Shown piece after piece: positions 51,401-60,757 of a stretch of DNA of 64,000 nucleotides (position 1 is the stretch's first letter; the number at the start of each line of letters is the position of its first letter). Below the pieces are notes generated by a model. It did no database searches and was not told where the DNA came from. It saw only the letters and a program-made list of their open reading frames with translations. This stretch comes from Runella sp. MFBS21. GTDB lineage: Bacteria; Bacteroidota; Bacteroidia; Cytophagales; Spirosomataceae. Location of the stretch: NCBI RefSeq assembly GCF_029433105.1, contig NZ_JARNTW010000007.1, positions 62,001 to 126,000 of the forward strand. The letters are read 5' to 3'. A program made the position numbers and the translations under genes.

Positions 51401-53929
51401 GTGATTAGACATTTACCTCTCTTTCGACAAGCCTGGCTATTGTTTTTAGTTGTTTTGTTTGGTGCCTTTGAGGGTTTTGCCCAAACATCCTATACTATTT
51501 CAGGGCGTGTTACGGATGCTCAAACTGGCGATCCTGTGCCATTTGCAGCGGTTGCTATTAAGGGAAAAACCGCTGGTGTTACTACCAATTTTGAAGGGTT
51601 TTATACGCTCAAAACTACCCAAATCGGAGATTCGCTCGTTGCCTCTTCTATGTCTTATCGAATACGAGCCAAAGCTATTCAAAAAGATTCGCTCTCTCAA
51701 GTTATTAATTTTCAACTCGAATCGTCCGAAATCAAGCTTCAAGAAGTCAAAATCTATGCCGGCGAAAATCCAGCTTATAATATCTTGAGGCGTGTGGTCA
51801 AAACCAAACCCCAACACAACCCCTCCAGATTGGGAGCCTACGAATACGAGAGTTATAATAAAATTGAAGTAGATGTAGACAATATTTCTGCCCGACTTCG
51901 AAAACGCAAATCTATGCGTCAAATCACTGGTGCAGTAGAGAAATTTGAGAAGATAGCAGGTGAAGACGGTAGGCCCATCATCCCGATTTATTTGTCAGAA
52001 TCTATTTCCAACTATTATTACCGCGAAAATCCCCGCAAAAAGAAGGAACAAATCCTTAAAACCAAAGTGACGGGTATTGCCGTGACCGATGGAAGTTTGA
52101 TATCTCAGTTGATTGGGTCGTCTTTTCAACAATATAATTTTTACCAAAACTGGTTAAGTATTGTAGAGAAAGATTTTCATTCGCCTATTGCTGATGGATG
52201 GAAGTCTACCTATGAGTACTATCTTATCGATACCGTTTTTGTGGGAGGCTATTGGTGCTATCAGGTAGATTATGAACCCAAACGAGCTCAAGATTTGGCT
52301 TTTAGTGGGTCGATTTGGATTGATACCCTTTCTCATGCACTGGTTCAGGTAGATGCTTCGGTGGGCAAAAATGCTAACATTAATTTTGTGGAGCGTATCA
52401 AGATTCAACAAGAATATGAAGAAATAGGAGATAGCACTTGGATGCCGGTCAAGTCGAGGGTACTGATTGACGTAGCCGAACTTACCGACTCCACGGCAGG
52501 AATGCTGATTAAGTTTTATACTTCAAATCGCAATATTGTAACCAACAAGCCGCATCCTCCTAAGTTTTATGATTATCCCATTGAGCTATCGGAAAACTAC
52601 CGAGAATATGACAAGGATTATTGGGACAAAGTACGCCATGAACCCCTGAGTGCAGGCGAAAAAACGGCCTATCAGCTCATAGACTCTGTGAAGCAAGTCC
52701 CCGTGGTACGTACTTATATGGAGGTCATCAACATGGTGGTCAATGGCTACAAACGCATTCCTAAAGTAAACATTGACATTGGCCCGTTTCTTTATTTATA
52801 TTCCAACAATGCTATCGAAGGCAGTCGGATTAGAATCGGCGCCAAAACCAATCCTGATTTCAGTAGAAAATGGGTGCTCAGTGGCTATGCTGCCTACGGA
52901 ACACTCGACCAAAAATGGAAATACAACCTGAGTGTAGACTATATTTTTAGTCGTAAACCTTGGACTATCGGCGGGGTAAGCCACAGCTATGATTTGGAGC
53001 GAATTGGACTTGCGTCGGAAGCCATTGGCAACAATGTTCTGTTTGGAGCCATGACCCGCTGGGGCGCCTATCGAAGAGGGTATTTTGAAGAAGTAAGTAG
53101 CGCGTATCTTAAACGCGAGCTTTTTAGGGGATTTACCCAAACGGTAGGCCTACGACATCGGTCTTTTGACCCTATGTATGCTTTTGCGTATCGCACCACA
53201 CCTACCTTAGGAGAGCGCTCTCCCGTCCAGAGCGATTATCAGACTACTGAGCTATTTTTTGAGACTCGATGGGGCAAAGATGAAATTTTTATTTATAATG
53301 AAAATGAACGCCTTACTTTAGGTACTCAACGGTGGCCATTGGTGATTTTTAGGTATCAAATGGGGATGAAAAAATTACTCAATAGCGATTTCAATTACCA
53401 CCGCCTTTCGCTAAACATCAAACAAAATTTTAGGGTAGGCATCTGGGGACGCTCTTATTATAACCTTACGCTAGGCTATATTCCGTCTACACTTCCTTAC
53501 CCTATGCTTTATACACCTTTGGGCAATGAGTCGTTGTTTTATGTCGAAAATGCCTTCAATCTCATGAATTACTTTGAGTTTGTGAATGATACTTATGCCC
53601 AATTACGCTATGAGCACAATTTTGAAGGTTTGTTTTTTAATCGTATTCCGCTGATTCGACGTTTGAAGTGGCGCTTTTTGGCCAATGCTCGGGTGCTTTA
53701 TGGTACTACCCGTCCCGAAAATATGGAGCTTTTGGCGACAACCGATTCACAAGGGCGGCCTGTTTTGGGCTTCAATACCCTCGACCGATTGCCTTATGTA
53801 GAAGTAGGCTACGCCGTTGATAACATTTTTAAGGTGTTGCGGGTAGACGCTATCCATCGACTTACCTATCGCCAAAATCCTAATGTTAGTCCCTTTGCGG
53901 TGAAGTTTTCATTTTGGTTTAATATCTAA
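51401..53929 (+). CDS. DUF5686 outer-membrane protein with carboxypeptidase-like domain
   Basis: About 842 residues using GTG at 51401, which starts right before a signal peptide ending FEGFAQ; an alternative TTG at 51320 adds 27 residues with no function apparent. Residues about 25-110 form a CarboxypepD-regulatory-like domain (YTISGRVTDAQTGDPVPFAAVAIKG). The remainder matches DUF5686 with NPAYNILRRVVKTKPQHNP, then long alternating strands ending in FSFWFNI with a terminal beta signal. Likely an outer-membrane beta-barrel not dependent on TonB; function unknown, common in Bacteroidota. Its last 21 nt overlap the 3' end of the convergent GH113-like gene. Confidence 0.84.
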   Translation: MIRHLPLFRQAWLLFLVVLFGAFEGFAQTSYTISGRVTDAQTGDPVPFAAVAIKGKTAGVTTNFEGFYTLKTTQIGDSLVASSMSYRIRAKAIQKDSLSQVINFQLESSEIKLQEVKIYAGENPAYNILRRVVKTKPQHNPSRLGAYEYESYNKIEVDVDNISARLRKRKSMRQITGAVEKFEKIAGEDGRPIIPIYLSESISNYYYRENPRKKKEQILKTKVTGIAVTDGSLISQLIGSSFQQYNFYQNWLSIVEKDFHSPIADGWKSTYEYYLIDTVFVGGYWCYQVDYEPKRAQDLAFSGSIWIDTLSHALVQVDASVGKNANINFVERIKIQQEYEEIGDSTWMPVKSRVLIDVAELTDSTAGMLIKFYTSNRNIVTNKPHPPKFYDYPIELSENYREYDKDYWDKVRHEPLSAGEKTAYQLIDSVKQVPVVRTYMEVINMVVNGYKRIPKVNIDIGPFLYLYSNNAIEGSRIRIGAKTNPDFSRKWVLSGYAAYGTLDQKWKYNLSVDYIFSRKPWTIGGVSHSYDLERIGLASEAIGNNVLFGAMTRWGAYRRGYFEEVSSAYLKRELFRGFTQTVGLRHRSFDPMYAFAYRTTPTLGERSPVQSDYQTTELFFETRWGKDEIFIYNENERLTLGTQRWPLVIFRYQMGMKKLLNSDFNYHRLSLNIKQNFRVGIWGRSYYNLTLGYIPSTLPYPMLYTPLGNESLFYVENAFNLMNYFEFVNDTYAQLRYEHNFEGLFFNRIPLIRRLKWRFLANARVLYGTTRPENMELLATTDSQGRPVLGFNTLDRLPYVEVGYAVDNIFKVLRVDAIHRLTYRQNPNVSPFAVKFSFWFNI

Positions 53930-54940
53930 GTTGGCTTTTCCAAACTCCAGTTTTAGGACTTGTTCGGCAGGTTTGTCTTGCGGTGAGTAGCTATCTCTAT
54001 CGCCATGAAAACGGCGTGGGCGGTGCAAAAACCATTTCCAAGCAAACATGCCCACAAGCCATTTTTTGTCCCACACTTCCTGAAAAAAAGCTCGATAAGC
54101 ATTCGCCTGTAATTCATGATTTTGAGGACTTTCTTGGTATGACTCCCAAGGTTTGGCTGTTGCAAAGTCAACACTTCTGTAGCCTAATTCGGTAAAAAGA
54201 ACTGGTTTTTGAAGGGTCGTAGCTAGTTCTTCCAAGCCTTCCAAATGGGTTTTCCAACCTTTTTGAAGGGTTTCTACTGAAGGGTGTTTTTCGGGCGAAA
54301 GAGGAAAATAAGCATCTACTCCGATATAATCTAAATCGGCCCAAAATGGATTGCGATGGTAGTGGTTCCAGTTGTCGGCGTAAGTAAGGTCTCCGTGGTA
54401 TATTTGGCGTGTTTGTTTAATGATAGAGCGCCAAAAAGAAGCTCTTTTACGGACAAAATTGTCCATTTCGGTGGCGATACAAAAGAGTTCTACTTTCATC
54501 GAATCTGCCAGACGGGCGTTGGCCAAGATATAGGCTCCAAAATCTTTTTCGAAAGCCAACCATTCAGCTTCTGACTTAAAATCCAAATCACCTGTGTAAG
54601 TCCCTCTACCAACCCAAGCATGGGGTTTGAGCATCACTTTAAGGCCATTTTGATGAGCTAGTTTAATCGTCTCTGCCGTTCCATCTAGGCTTTCTCCCCA
54701 CCATTGTCGCTCCATATTGAAATAAAATCGCGGTTCGCCCTCGCGACAAAAACCGTAAGGAATCACCGCGACCCACTCAGCATTTATATTTTTGATAGGC
54801 ACAAACGCTGCCGAATCAATAGGCTCGGAAGGTGCTACTGTATTGATACCCCGTATTTTAGTGCCTTGATACACAGGAGGTGAGGTACGCGTGCATCCCG
54901 ACAGTACCATCAAAAACAACAAAAAGGCTCTGATAGGCAT
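53909..54940 (-). CDS. Glycoside hydrolase family 113-like lipoprotein
   Basis: 343 residues. Lipobox LSGC after MPIRAFLLFLMV, so probably outer-membrane attached. The TIM-barrel shows KIRGINTVAPSEPIDS, NAEWVAVIPYGFC, LKVMLKPHAWVGRG, CIATEMDNF (candidate acid/base Glu), DYIGVDAYFPLS and LFTELGYRS (candidate nucleophile Glu). These follow the GH113 endo-beta-mannanase pattern, and the length fits. Possible role: trimming beta-mannan-type glycans. The family is small and some members have other specificities. It converges on the DUF5686 gene with a 21-nt overlap and has no adjacent susCD. Confidence 0.78.
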   Translation of the reverse strand: MPIRAFLLFLMVLSGCTRTSPPVYQGTKIRGINTVAPSEPIDSAAFVPIKNINAEWVAVIPYGFCREGEPRFYFNMERQWWGESLDGTAETIKLAHQNGLKVMLKPHAWVGRGTYTGDLDFKSEAEWLAFEKDFGAYILANARLADSMKVELFCIATEMDNFVRKRASFWRSIIKQTRQIYHGDLTYADNWNHYHRNPFWADLDYIGVDAYFPLSPEKHPSVETLQKGWKTHLEGLEELATTLQKPVLFTELGYRSVDFATAKPWESYQESPQNHELQANAYRAFFQEVWDKKWLVGMFAWKWFLHRPRRFHGDRDSYSPQDKPAEQVLKLEFGKANLDIKPK

Positions 54941-55080
54941 GGTCTATTTTTTCACAACAAAAGCCTTCACCTTTGTAAGCTTACTGCTTTTTGTGTTTAC
55001 AAAAAATCATTTTGCAACCTATGATAATACAGGGTGAAGCAACCGCCGAAGCCAACGAGATACTATTTTTTTGATATTAC

Positions 55081-56205
55081 CTACAAATCGGGTGCGTAGG
55101 CCAATGTTTGTTCTTTGTAAGTTTTCCAACCCAGATAACCTTTCATTGTCAAACCATAATGAAGTTCTCGTTTGGGTGGAGTAAAAGGCCAATTGTTTTG
55201 GAGACGCTCCACCAAATCGGGATTGGCAATAAAAGGCTCTCCAAAGGCTGCAATATCGATTGTTCCAACATTGATTAGGTATTCAGATTTTTGTCGATCC
55301 ATACCTCCAGCCAAAATAATAACACCATCATACCAAGTTCGAAGTCTCTCCAAAAAACCATCTGGCAAGCCAAAACTTCCTCTTGATTTTTGATCCATGA
55401 TGTGGAGATAAGCAATCTTTCTGGCAGACAATTCGCTCGCTAAATACTGATAAGTTGCCTCGATTTCGTCATAATGGGGTAATTCGTGCAAACCACCGTA
55501 AGGGGTAAGGCGAATTGCGACTTTGGCAGCCCCAACCGCCGCAATACACGCATCAATTGCCTCCAACAAAAAACGTGAACGATTTTCGATGCTTCCCCCA
55601 TATTCGTCGGTTCGATTGTTGATAGCTGGATTGAGGAACTGCTCAATCAGGTAGCCATTGGCTCCGTGCAATTCTATTCCATCAAAACCCGCTGCTAGGG
55701 CGTTTTTTGCGGCATTTGCAAAATCTTGCACAATCTGCTTTACTTCTTCGGTTGCTAAAGCCCTAGGCGGAGAACAAATCACAAATCCCTCTTGCCCACT
55801 TTCATCATAGCCCCACGCATACGAATTGGCTGCTTGTAGGTCTGAAGCACCCACGGGTGCAGCGCCATTGGGCTGGATAGAAGTATGCGAAACCCTACCT
55901 ACATGCCAGAGCTGCGTAAATATTTTAGTACCTTTTTCGTGAACTGCTTGGGTTACTTTTTTCCAGCCTTCTACCTGCTCGGTGGTATATAGACCTGGGA
56001 TGTGCAATACTCCCTTTGAAGTAGGCGAAATCGCCGTACCTTCGGTGATAATCAATCCAGCCCCAGTGCGCTCTGCGTAGTAAGTTGCGTTAAAATCTTT
56101 CGGAATCCCGTCTTCGTTTCTGGCCCGCGTCATCGGTGCCATTGCAATTCTGTTTTTAAGCTTTAAAACGCCTATAGTAGCTGCTTCAAAAATGTTAATG
56201 TTCAT
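55081..56205 (-). CDS. Old Yellow Enzyme-family alkene reductase (paralogue 1)
   Basis: 374 residues, FMN-dependent TIM barrel. LKNRIAMAPMTRARNEDGIP at the N terminus, FTQLWHVGRVSH, and GFDGIELHGANGYLIEQFLNPAINNRTDEYGGSIENR in pieces: His and Asn of HGAN bind the substrate carbonyl, the Tyr of GYL donates the proton. The C-terminal GGMDRQKSEYLINVGTIDIAAFGEPFIANPDL binds FMN phosphate. Reduces activated C=C bonds of enals, enones, nitro compounds or maleimide-like electrophiles with NADPH. Lies 81 nt downstream of a second copy; the LysR gene divergent from that copy is the likely regulator of both. Confidence 0.93.
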   Translation of the reverse strand: MNINIFEAATIGVLKLKNRIAMAPMTRARNEDGIPKDFNATYYAERTGAGLIITEGTAISPTSKGVLHIPGLYTTEQVEGWKKVTQAVHEKGTKIFTQLWHVGRVSHTSIQPNGAAPVGASDLQAANSYAWGYDESGQEGFVICSPPRALATEEVKQIVQDFANAAKNALAAGFDGIELHGANGYLIEQFLNPAINNRTDEYGGSIENRSRFLLEAIDACIAAVGAAKVAIRLTPYGGLHELPHYDEIEATYQYLASELSARKIAYLHIMDQKSRGSFGLPDGFLERLRTWYDGVIILAGGMDRQKSEYLINVGTIDIAAFGEPFIANPDLVERLQNNWPFTPPKRELHYGLTMKGYLGWKTYKEQTLAYAPDL

Positions 56206-56286
56206 CTCTGTTGTTGTTTTTGTTAATATTTTCTTTCGCGGCTGTCAATGTTTACGGCTCTTTTTTGTGGTATCCCAAACATCTCC

Positions 56287-57390
56287 TCACTCCTTTATCT
56301 TTGGATAGTCGGTATAGCCTTCTGCACCACCACCAAAGAATTTTTCACGAATAGGTTCATTGAGGGGTAATCCATTTTGCAAGCGGTAGGGCAAATCAGG
56401 ATTCGCAATGAATGGGCGGCCAAAACCAATCAAATCTGCCCAACCACTTTGCAAGGCTTGTTCGGCTCTTTCGACCGTATACTTTCCAGAATAAATCATG
56501 GCACCTCCAAAAGTATGTCGATAAGCTTTTTTAAATTCAACTGACATCACCGGGGCATTGTCCCAGTCAGCTTCAGCAACATGAATATAGGCAATGCCAA
56601 TGTCATTCAGGATTTTGGCAGCGGCGATATAAGTCTCCTCAGGATGATCGTCCATGGCTCCCATCAAGGTAGTAAGTGGTGCCTGACGAACCCCTACTTT
56701 GTCGGCTCCAATAGCCTCCGCTACCGCAGTGGTTACTTCTTTCAAAAAACGTAATCTATTTTCTAACGAACCGCCATATTTATCTGTTCGGTGATTGGTC
56801 TGGGAATCAATGAATTGTTCGATTAGATAGCCATTTGCTCCGTGCAATTCTACCCCATCAAAACCCGCTGCTATTGCATTGCGGGCAGCCTGTTCAAAAT
56901 CTTGCACAATTTGCTGGATTTCGGGTATCGTCAATTCTCTAGGCATAGAATGCTGCTTCATATAGCCTTCGCCGGAGGTTGCATCTTTGCCGTTTTTTGC
57001 CAAAAATACTTTCACGCCTTCAGCGACTATGGCGGAGGGCGCAACGGGTGCCTGCTCATGGTCCTGTAAAGAAGTATGAGAAACTCTGCCTACATGCCAC
57101 AACTGAACAAATATTTTCCCGCCCTTTGCATGGACTGCATTAGTTACTTTTTTCCAACCTTGGATTTGTTCTTGAGTATAAATTCCGGGTGTCCAGGCGT
57201 AGCCTCTTCCTTGACGACTGATGGGAGTTCCTTCAGAAATAATGAGCCCTGCCGATGCCCTTTGGGCATAATATTCCGCCATCAGGTTGGTGGGTGTCTC
57301 ACCTTTGCCAGCTCTAGAACGAGTCATAGGAGGCATTACTATCCTGTTTTTTAAGCTGAGATTTTTTAAATTATACGCTTGAAATAGCAT
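56287..57390 (-). CDS. Old Yellow Enzyme-family alkene reductase (paralogue 2)
   Basis: 367 residues, same family as the neighbouring gene, with LKNRIVMPPMTRSRAGKGETP, FVQLWHVGRVSH, FDGVELHGANGYLIEQF (His, Asn, Tyr active-site set) and GFGRPFIANPDLPYRLQNG. FMN-dependent reduction of activated alkenes, NemA/YqjM-type. The two paralogues are clearly diverged in the middle region (VAEGVKVFLAKNGKDATSGEGY here, ASDLQAANSYAWGYDESG there), so they probably differ in substrate range. First gene of the pair; starts about 100 nt from the LysR gene on the opposite strand, a classic regulator-target arrangement. Confidence 0.93.
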   Translation of the reverse strand: MLFQAYNLKNLSLKNRIVMPPMTRSRAGKGETPTNLMAEYYAQRASAGLIISEGTPISRQGRGYAWTPGIYTQEQIQGWKKVTNAVHAKGGKIFVQLWHVGRVSHTSLQDHEQAPVAPSAIVAEGVKVFLAKNGKDATSGEGYMKQHSMPRELTIPEIQQIVQDFEQAARNAIAAGFDGVELHGANGYLIEQFIDSQTNHRTDKYGGSLENRLRFLKEVTTAVAEAIGADKVGVRQAPLTTLMGAMDDHPEETYIAAAKILNDIGIAYIHVAEADWDNAPVMSVEFKKAYRHTFGGAMIYSGKYTVERAEQALQSGWADLIGFGRPFIANPDLPYRLQNGLPLNEPIREKFFGGGAEGYTDYPKIKE

Positions 57391-57410
57391 TGTGTTATTA
57401 CTTAAATGAT

Positions 57411-57480
57411 TGATAATGCAAATTTCTATCAGAAAATATTATCATACAAATAACTTAAATTGTACATTTGTATCAGAAAA
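57411..57480. promoter_or_regulatory. Operator region between OYE genes and LysR regulator
   Basis: Contains an exact 10-bp direct repeat TATCAGAAAA (57427-57436 and 57471-57480, 44 bp apart, about four helical turns) and an inverted repeat TGATAAT / ATTATCA (57411-57417 / 57438-57444). TACATTTG at 57463-57470 is a -7 element for the LysR gene without a proper -33. This fits a regulated divergent promoter bound by the LysR protein. Confidence 0.4.
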
Positions 57481-57489
57481 ATAATAGAT

Positions 57490-58410
57490 ATGCGATGGAA
57501 CTTAGAATGGCTGCGTACTTTTAAAGCCATATACGAAACAGGAACTCTCTCTGCCGCAGCGCAGGAACTATTTATATCCCAGCCCGGAGTAAGCCTTCAC
57601 CTTAATTCGTTGGAAGCTTATACAGGATATAAGCTATTTGATAGAGCAGCTCGGAAAATGGTACCTACTGAAAAGGGAAAAATATTATACAACTTTTTGT
57701 TGGAGCCTTTAAAAAAGCTAGAAACCGGCGAACAGCACTTTCATAAACGCTCTAAAGAAGAAAGAGCTACGATAAGTGTGGGGATGTGCTTTGAAACTTT
57801 TCAGTATACCCTTGAAGAACACATTAATGAGCTTCCCTTCAATCTCATTATTAAGTTTGGTGAATATCCACAGATGCAACAGGATTTGGACAATGGACTG
57901 CTGGATCTTATTGTGAGTCCGCAGAAAGGAAATCAGCAAAATTTGCAATATCAACCTTTTTCAAAAGAACGAATTGTACTAATCGCAGGCAATCAAACCA
58001 AGACCGCTGACATAGAGGCCTTACTGCACAGTGGGCATACGACCAAAGCAGCTAAGTTGCTCAAGCAGCAGCTCTGGTACAGCACCGCTGCTGATATGGA
58101 GCACCTCAAAAACTTCTGGCTAAAGCACTTTGGAGAGCATCCAGATTTTAGTCCCAATTACATTGTTCCCAACATCAGTTCTATCATAAGATGCTTAAGT
58201 GATAGTACGGGGTTTTCGGTGGTGCCAGATTTTTTGTGTCGTGATGCCATCCTGTCAGGCAAAATCAAGCTGGTTTGGGAAGGAAGTAACCCATTGGAAA
58301 ACACTCTTTATTTTGGTACTCGCAAAAAAACAATCTATGAAAGAGAAATAGCTCAACTTGAAACCTTGTTTAAAGCAAAATGGGAATTGACCGAAAAACT
58401 ATTTCCTTGA
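57490..58410 (+). CDS. LysR-family transcription regulator
   Basis: About 306 residues from the ATG at 57490 (MRWNLEWLRTFKAIYETGTLSAAAQELFISQPGVSLHLNSLE, the standard LysR winged helix at 5-60); ten upstream residues of the longer frame are not needed. The effector domain from about 90 (ISVGMCFETFQYTLEEHI) has the periplasmic-binding-protein fold and ends KAKWELTEKLFP. Tetrameric activator or repressor responding to a small ligand. Divergent from the two OYE genes with a short shared promoter region, so it most likely controls them in response to electrophiles. Followed by a long hairpin. Confidence 0.92.
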   Translation: MRWNLEWLRTFKAIYETGTLSAAAQELFISQPGVSLHLNSLEAYTGYKLFDRAARKMVPTEKGKILYNFLLEPLKKLETGEQHFHKRSKEERATISVGMCFETFQYTLEEHINELPFNLIIKFGEYPQMQQDLDNGLLDLIVSPQKGNQQNLQYQPFSKERIVLIAGNQTKTADIEALLHSGHTTKAAKLLKQQLWYSTAADMEHLKNFWLKHFGEHPDFSPNYIVPNISSIIRCLSDSTGFSVVPDFLCRDAILSGKIKLVWEGSNPLENTLYFGTRKKTIYEREIAQLETLFKAKWELTEKLFP

Positions 58411-58422
58411 TAAGTAGTGAAA

Positions 58423-58485
58423 CTAGGATGATTGAAACGACAATTATTGTATCCATAAGTGTCGTTTCATGGTTTTTGCTCCTAG
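58423..58485 (+). terminator. Long hairpin after the LysR gene, probable terminator
   Basis: Inner stem TGAAACGACA / TGTCGTTTCA (58433-58442 / 58460-58469), outer CTAGGA / TCCTAG (58423-58428 / 58480-58485). GGTTTTTG follows the inner stem. It starts 13 nt past the LysR stop. Confidence 0.5.
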
Positions 58486-58582
58486 AAAAGGTTACTGTCG
58501 ATTTTGTGGTCAATTTGATAAGTTCTTTTAGATTTGTACCTTTTAAGAAGCAATACTTTTTTCTTTTGACGCGCAAAAATAT

Positions 58583-58610
58583 AGTATACGTATACTGATG
58601 GCGGTATACT
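58583..58610. promoter_or_regulatory. GTATAC palindrome upstream of the TPR histidine kinase
   Basis: Perfect 14-bp palindrome AGTATACGTATACT (58583-58596) and a third half-site GGTATACT (58603-58610). It lies 54-81 nt before the kinase ATG, a suitable place for an operator. The binding protein is unknown. Confidence 0.35.
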
Positions 58611-58663
58611 TGAGAAGAATGTATAGCTTTTAGAAGGAAAAATTTCCGTAACTAAATTTACGT

Positions 58664-60757
58664 ATGAATACTCTAAAGGGGGTTAGATTAAATGGTTACA
58701 CCATTACTATTGTTTTTTTGGTGCTTATAGCTTTCTTAACCTCTTGTCAGACAAATTCTACCCAAAAGGTCAACTATCCTGATATCTCCAACAAAATTAT
58801 TGATCATGCGGGCGAATTGGGCCCTACCGAAACCCCTCAACGAGCCATAAGCTATTTAGATTCTGCCTATCATAGATTTCCTAACGCTGGGCCGGAAGAC
58901 CTGTGGAAAAAATATCGCTTCAAATTTGAATACTATCTTTATCACGAATATACACCTACCCTATTAAGAAATGTCATCGATAGTATGTATACGGTGCTAG
59001 GAGGAGAAAATGGGCCTTATAAAGAACTTTATGCACAAACTTTTTTTTCGGAAGGAGACGCTCTGATGAATGAGTACCTCTATTCTGATGCTTTTGACCG
59101 CTATTACCGAGGCAAAGATTTTGCAAAAAAACACTTGGATTCCTGTAAATATTCCACATTTAGCTACGGTTTGGGAATCGTACGTTATAAACAAGAACAA
59201 TATGAAGAAGCCAACACCATGTTCAGAGAGTTTCTGACCGAAAACAGCCGTTGCCGCTCAGGATTTAATGAACGACTCATGCTTCCCTACAACGCGCTCA
59301 ATGCTATGGCTCTGTGCTTCGAAAAACTAGGCAAGCTAGATAGTGCCCTTGCTTACTATCAGAAGAGTCTATCTTTTCTTGATAATCGAGCACCAGAATT
59401 TCTTCCCGAAAAAGCTTCTTATTTTGAAAGAGCAAGAGGAGTGGTATATGGCAATATGGGCGGAGCATATCGCAAGCTGGGTAATGCTAGCCTTGCCGAA
59501 TTGTATCTAAAAAAAAGCATTCAAATCAATAAACGTCCTGGATACGAAATGCCCGACGCTCTTACGGCAGAAATCAAACTAGCAGAACTCTACCTTCAAT
59601 CTAAGCAGTATGCTAAGGCCGATAGTACTTTGAGGCAAGTACAGGCAGGAATTGACAAACTCCGGCATATGAAAAGGCAAGTAGGTAGTTCATTGCTCCC
59701 TTACTATCGCCTAAGTTGGGCGCTGGCCGATAGCCTTGGACATAGTAGTAGAGCCTATCAGTTTTTGAAGTCATATCAACGTTTGCAGGATTCTATCGCT
59801 AGTATCAACACCAAAAAGCAACCCAGAGATATTGGCTCTGTTTTTCAATTAAAAGATCAACAATATCAATTGACTTTATTAGAAAAAGACAACAAAATCG
59901 CGCAGCAAACCTTACTGATGGTTGCTGGGTTTTCGGCTATGTTTGCGCTTCTTCTGGGAGTGGTTTGGGTAAATTACAGACGTTCTTCCAAACAAGTAAA
60001 AGAACTCACTCGGCTCAATCAACTCATTGGAGACCAAAACCTCCACATGCAAGAAGCATTGAGAGATTTAGAGCAAAGTCAAGAAGACAATAGCCGTCTC
60101 TTGCGCATCGTAGCTCACGATTTGCGTTCTCCTATCAGTAGCATTGCATCTTGTATTTCGTTGTTGCAAAGTGATAATCTAACGAAGGAAGAAAGAATGG
60201 AGTTTTTGACAATGATACAAAATGCTTGCTCCAATACTTTGGCATTTACCAATGACTTACTACACACTCATTCCCAAAAAAAACAACTACAACTTTCTCC
60301 AATCAACTTACGTCTAATCCTCCAAGACTGCATCGATGTACTACAACCTAGAGCCTACAGCAAACAGCAGCATATCGAACTCGACGGGACTGATTTGGTG
60401 GTGTTGGGAAGTAGCGAAAAAATATGGCGAGTGGTCAGCAATCTTATCACCAATGCCATTAAATTCAGCACATACGAGGCTATCATTAAGGTGAAATTAT
60501 CCCAAGAGGGCGATAAAGCGCGAATCGCTGTAATTGACCAAGGTATTGGGGTTCCAGAAGATTTAAAAAACAAACTCTTCAGTACAACTGGCGAAATCGG
60601 TAGGGCAGGCACCGAGGGTGAAGAGTCGTTTGGGTTGGGATTAGCGATTTCCAAACAGATAGTGAACGCTCACGGTGGTCATATTTGGTTTGAAAGTCAG
60701 CAAGAGCAAGGAACAGTATTTTTTGTGGAGTTACCACTATCCACAAATCATCAATGA
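58664..60757 (+). CDS. TPR-containing sensor histidine kinase
   Basis: 697 residues. N-terminal hydrophobic segment ending FLTSCQTN resembles a lipobox. Residues about 50-400 hold TPR-type repeats (ALNAMALCFEKLGKLDSALAYYQKSL, GNMGGAYRKLGNASLAELYLKKSI). One membrane helix lies near 420 (LLMVAGFSAMFALLLGVVWVNY), followed by a coiled coil. The kinase core has phosphoacceptor His485 (RIVAHDLRSPISSIAS) and HATPase boxes NLITNAIKFS, DQGIGVP and GLGLAISKQI. The TPR part should lie in the periplasm and sense a protein or peptide partner. No response regulator gene is adjacent, so the cognate partner is elsewhere. Confidence 0.9.
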   Translation: MNTLKGVRLNGYTITIVFLVLIAFLTSCQTNSTQKVNYPDISNKIIDHAGELGPTETPQRAISYLDSAYHRFPNAGPEDLWKKYRFKFEYYLYHEYTPTLLRNVIDSMYTVLGGENGPYKELYAQTFFSEGDALMNEYLYSDAFDRYYRGKDFAKKHLDSCKYSTFSYGLGIVRYKQEQYEEANTMFREFLTENSRCRSGFNERLMLPYNALNAMALCFEKLGKLDSALAYYQKSLSFLDNRAPEFLPEKASYFERARGVVYGNMGGAYRKLGNASLAELYLKKSIQINKRPGYEMPDALTAEIKLAELYLQSKQYAKADSTLRQVQAGIDKLRHMKRQVGSSLLPYYRLSWALADSLGHSSRAYQFLKSYQRLQDSIASINTKKQPRDIGSVFQLKDQQYQLTLLEKDNKIAQQTLLMVAGFSAMFALLLGVVWVNYRRSSKQVKELTRLNQLIGDQNLHMQEALRDLEQSQEDNSRLLRIVAHDLRSPISSIASCISLLQSDNLTKEERMEFLTMIQNACSNTLAFTNDLLHTHSQKKQLQLSPINLRLILQDCIDVLQPRAYSKQQHIELDGTDLVVLGSSEKIWRVVSNLITNAIKFSTYEAIIKVKLSQEGDKARIAVIDQGIGVPEDLKNKLFSTTGEIGRAGTEGEESFGLGLAISKQIVNAHGGHIWFESQQEQGTVFFVELPLSTNHQ

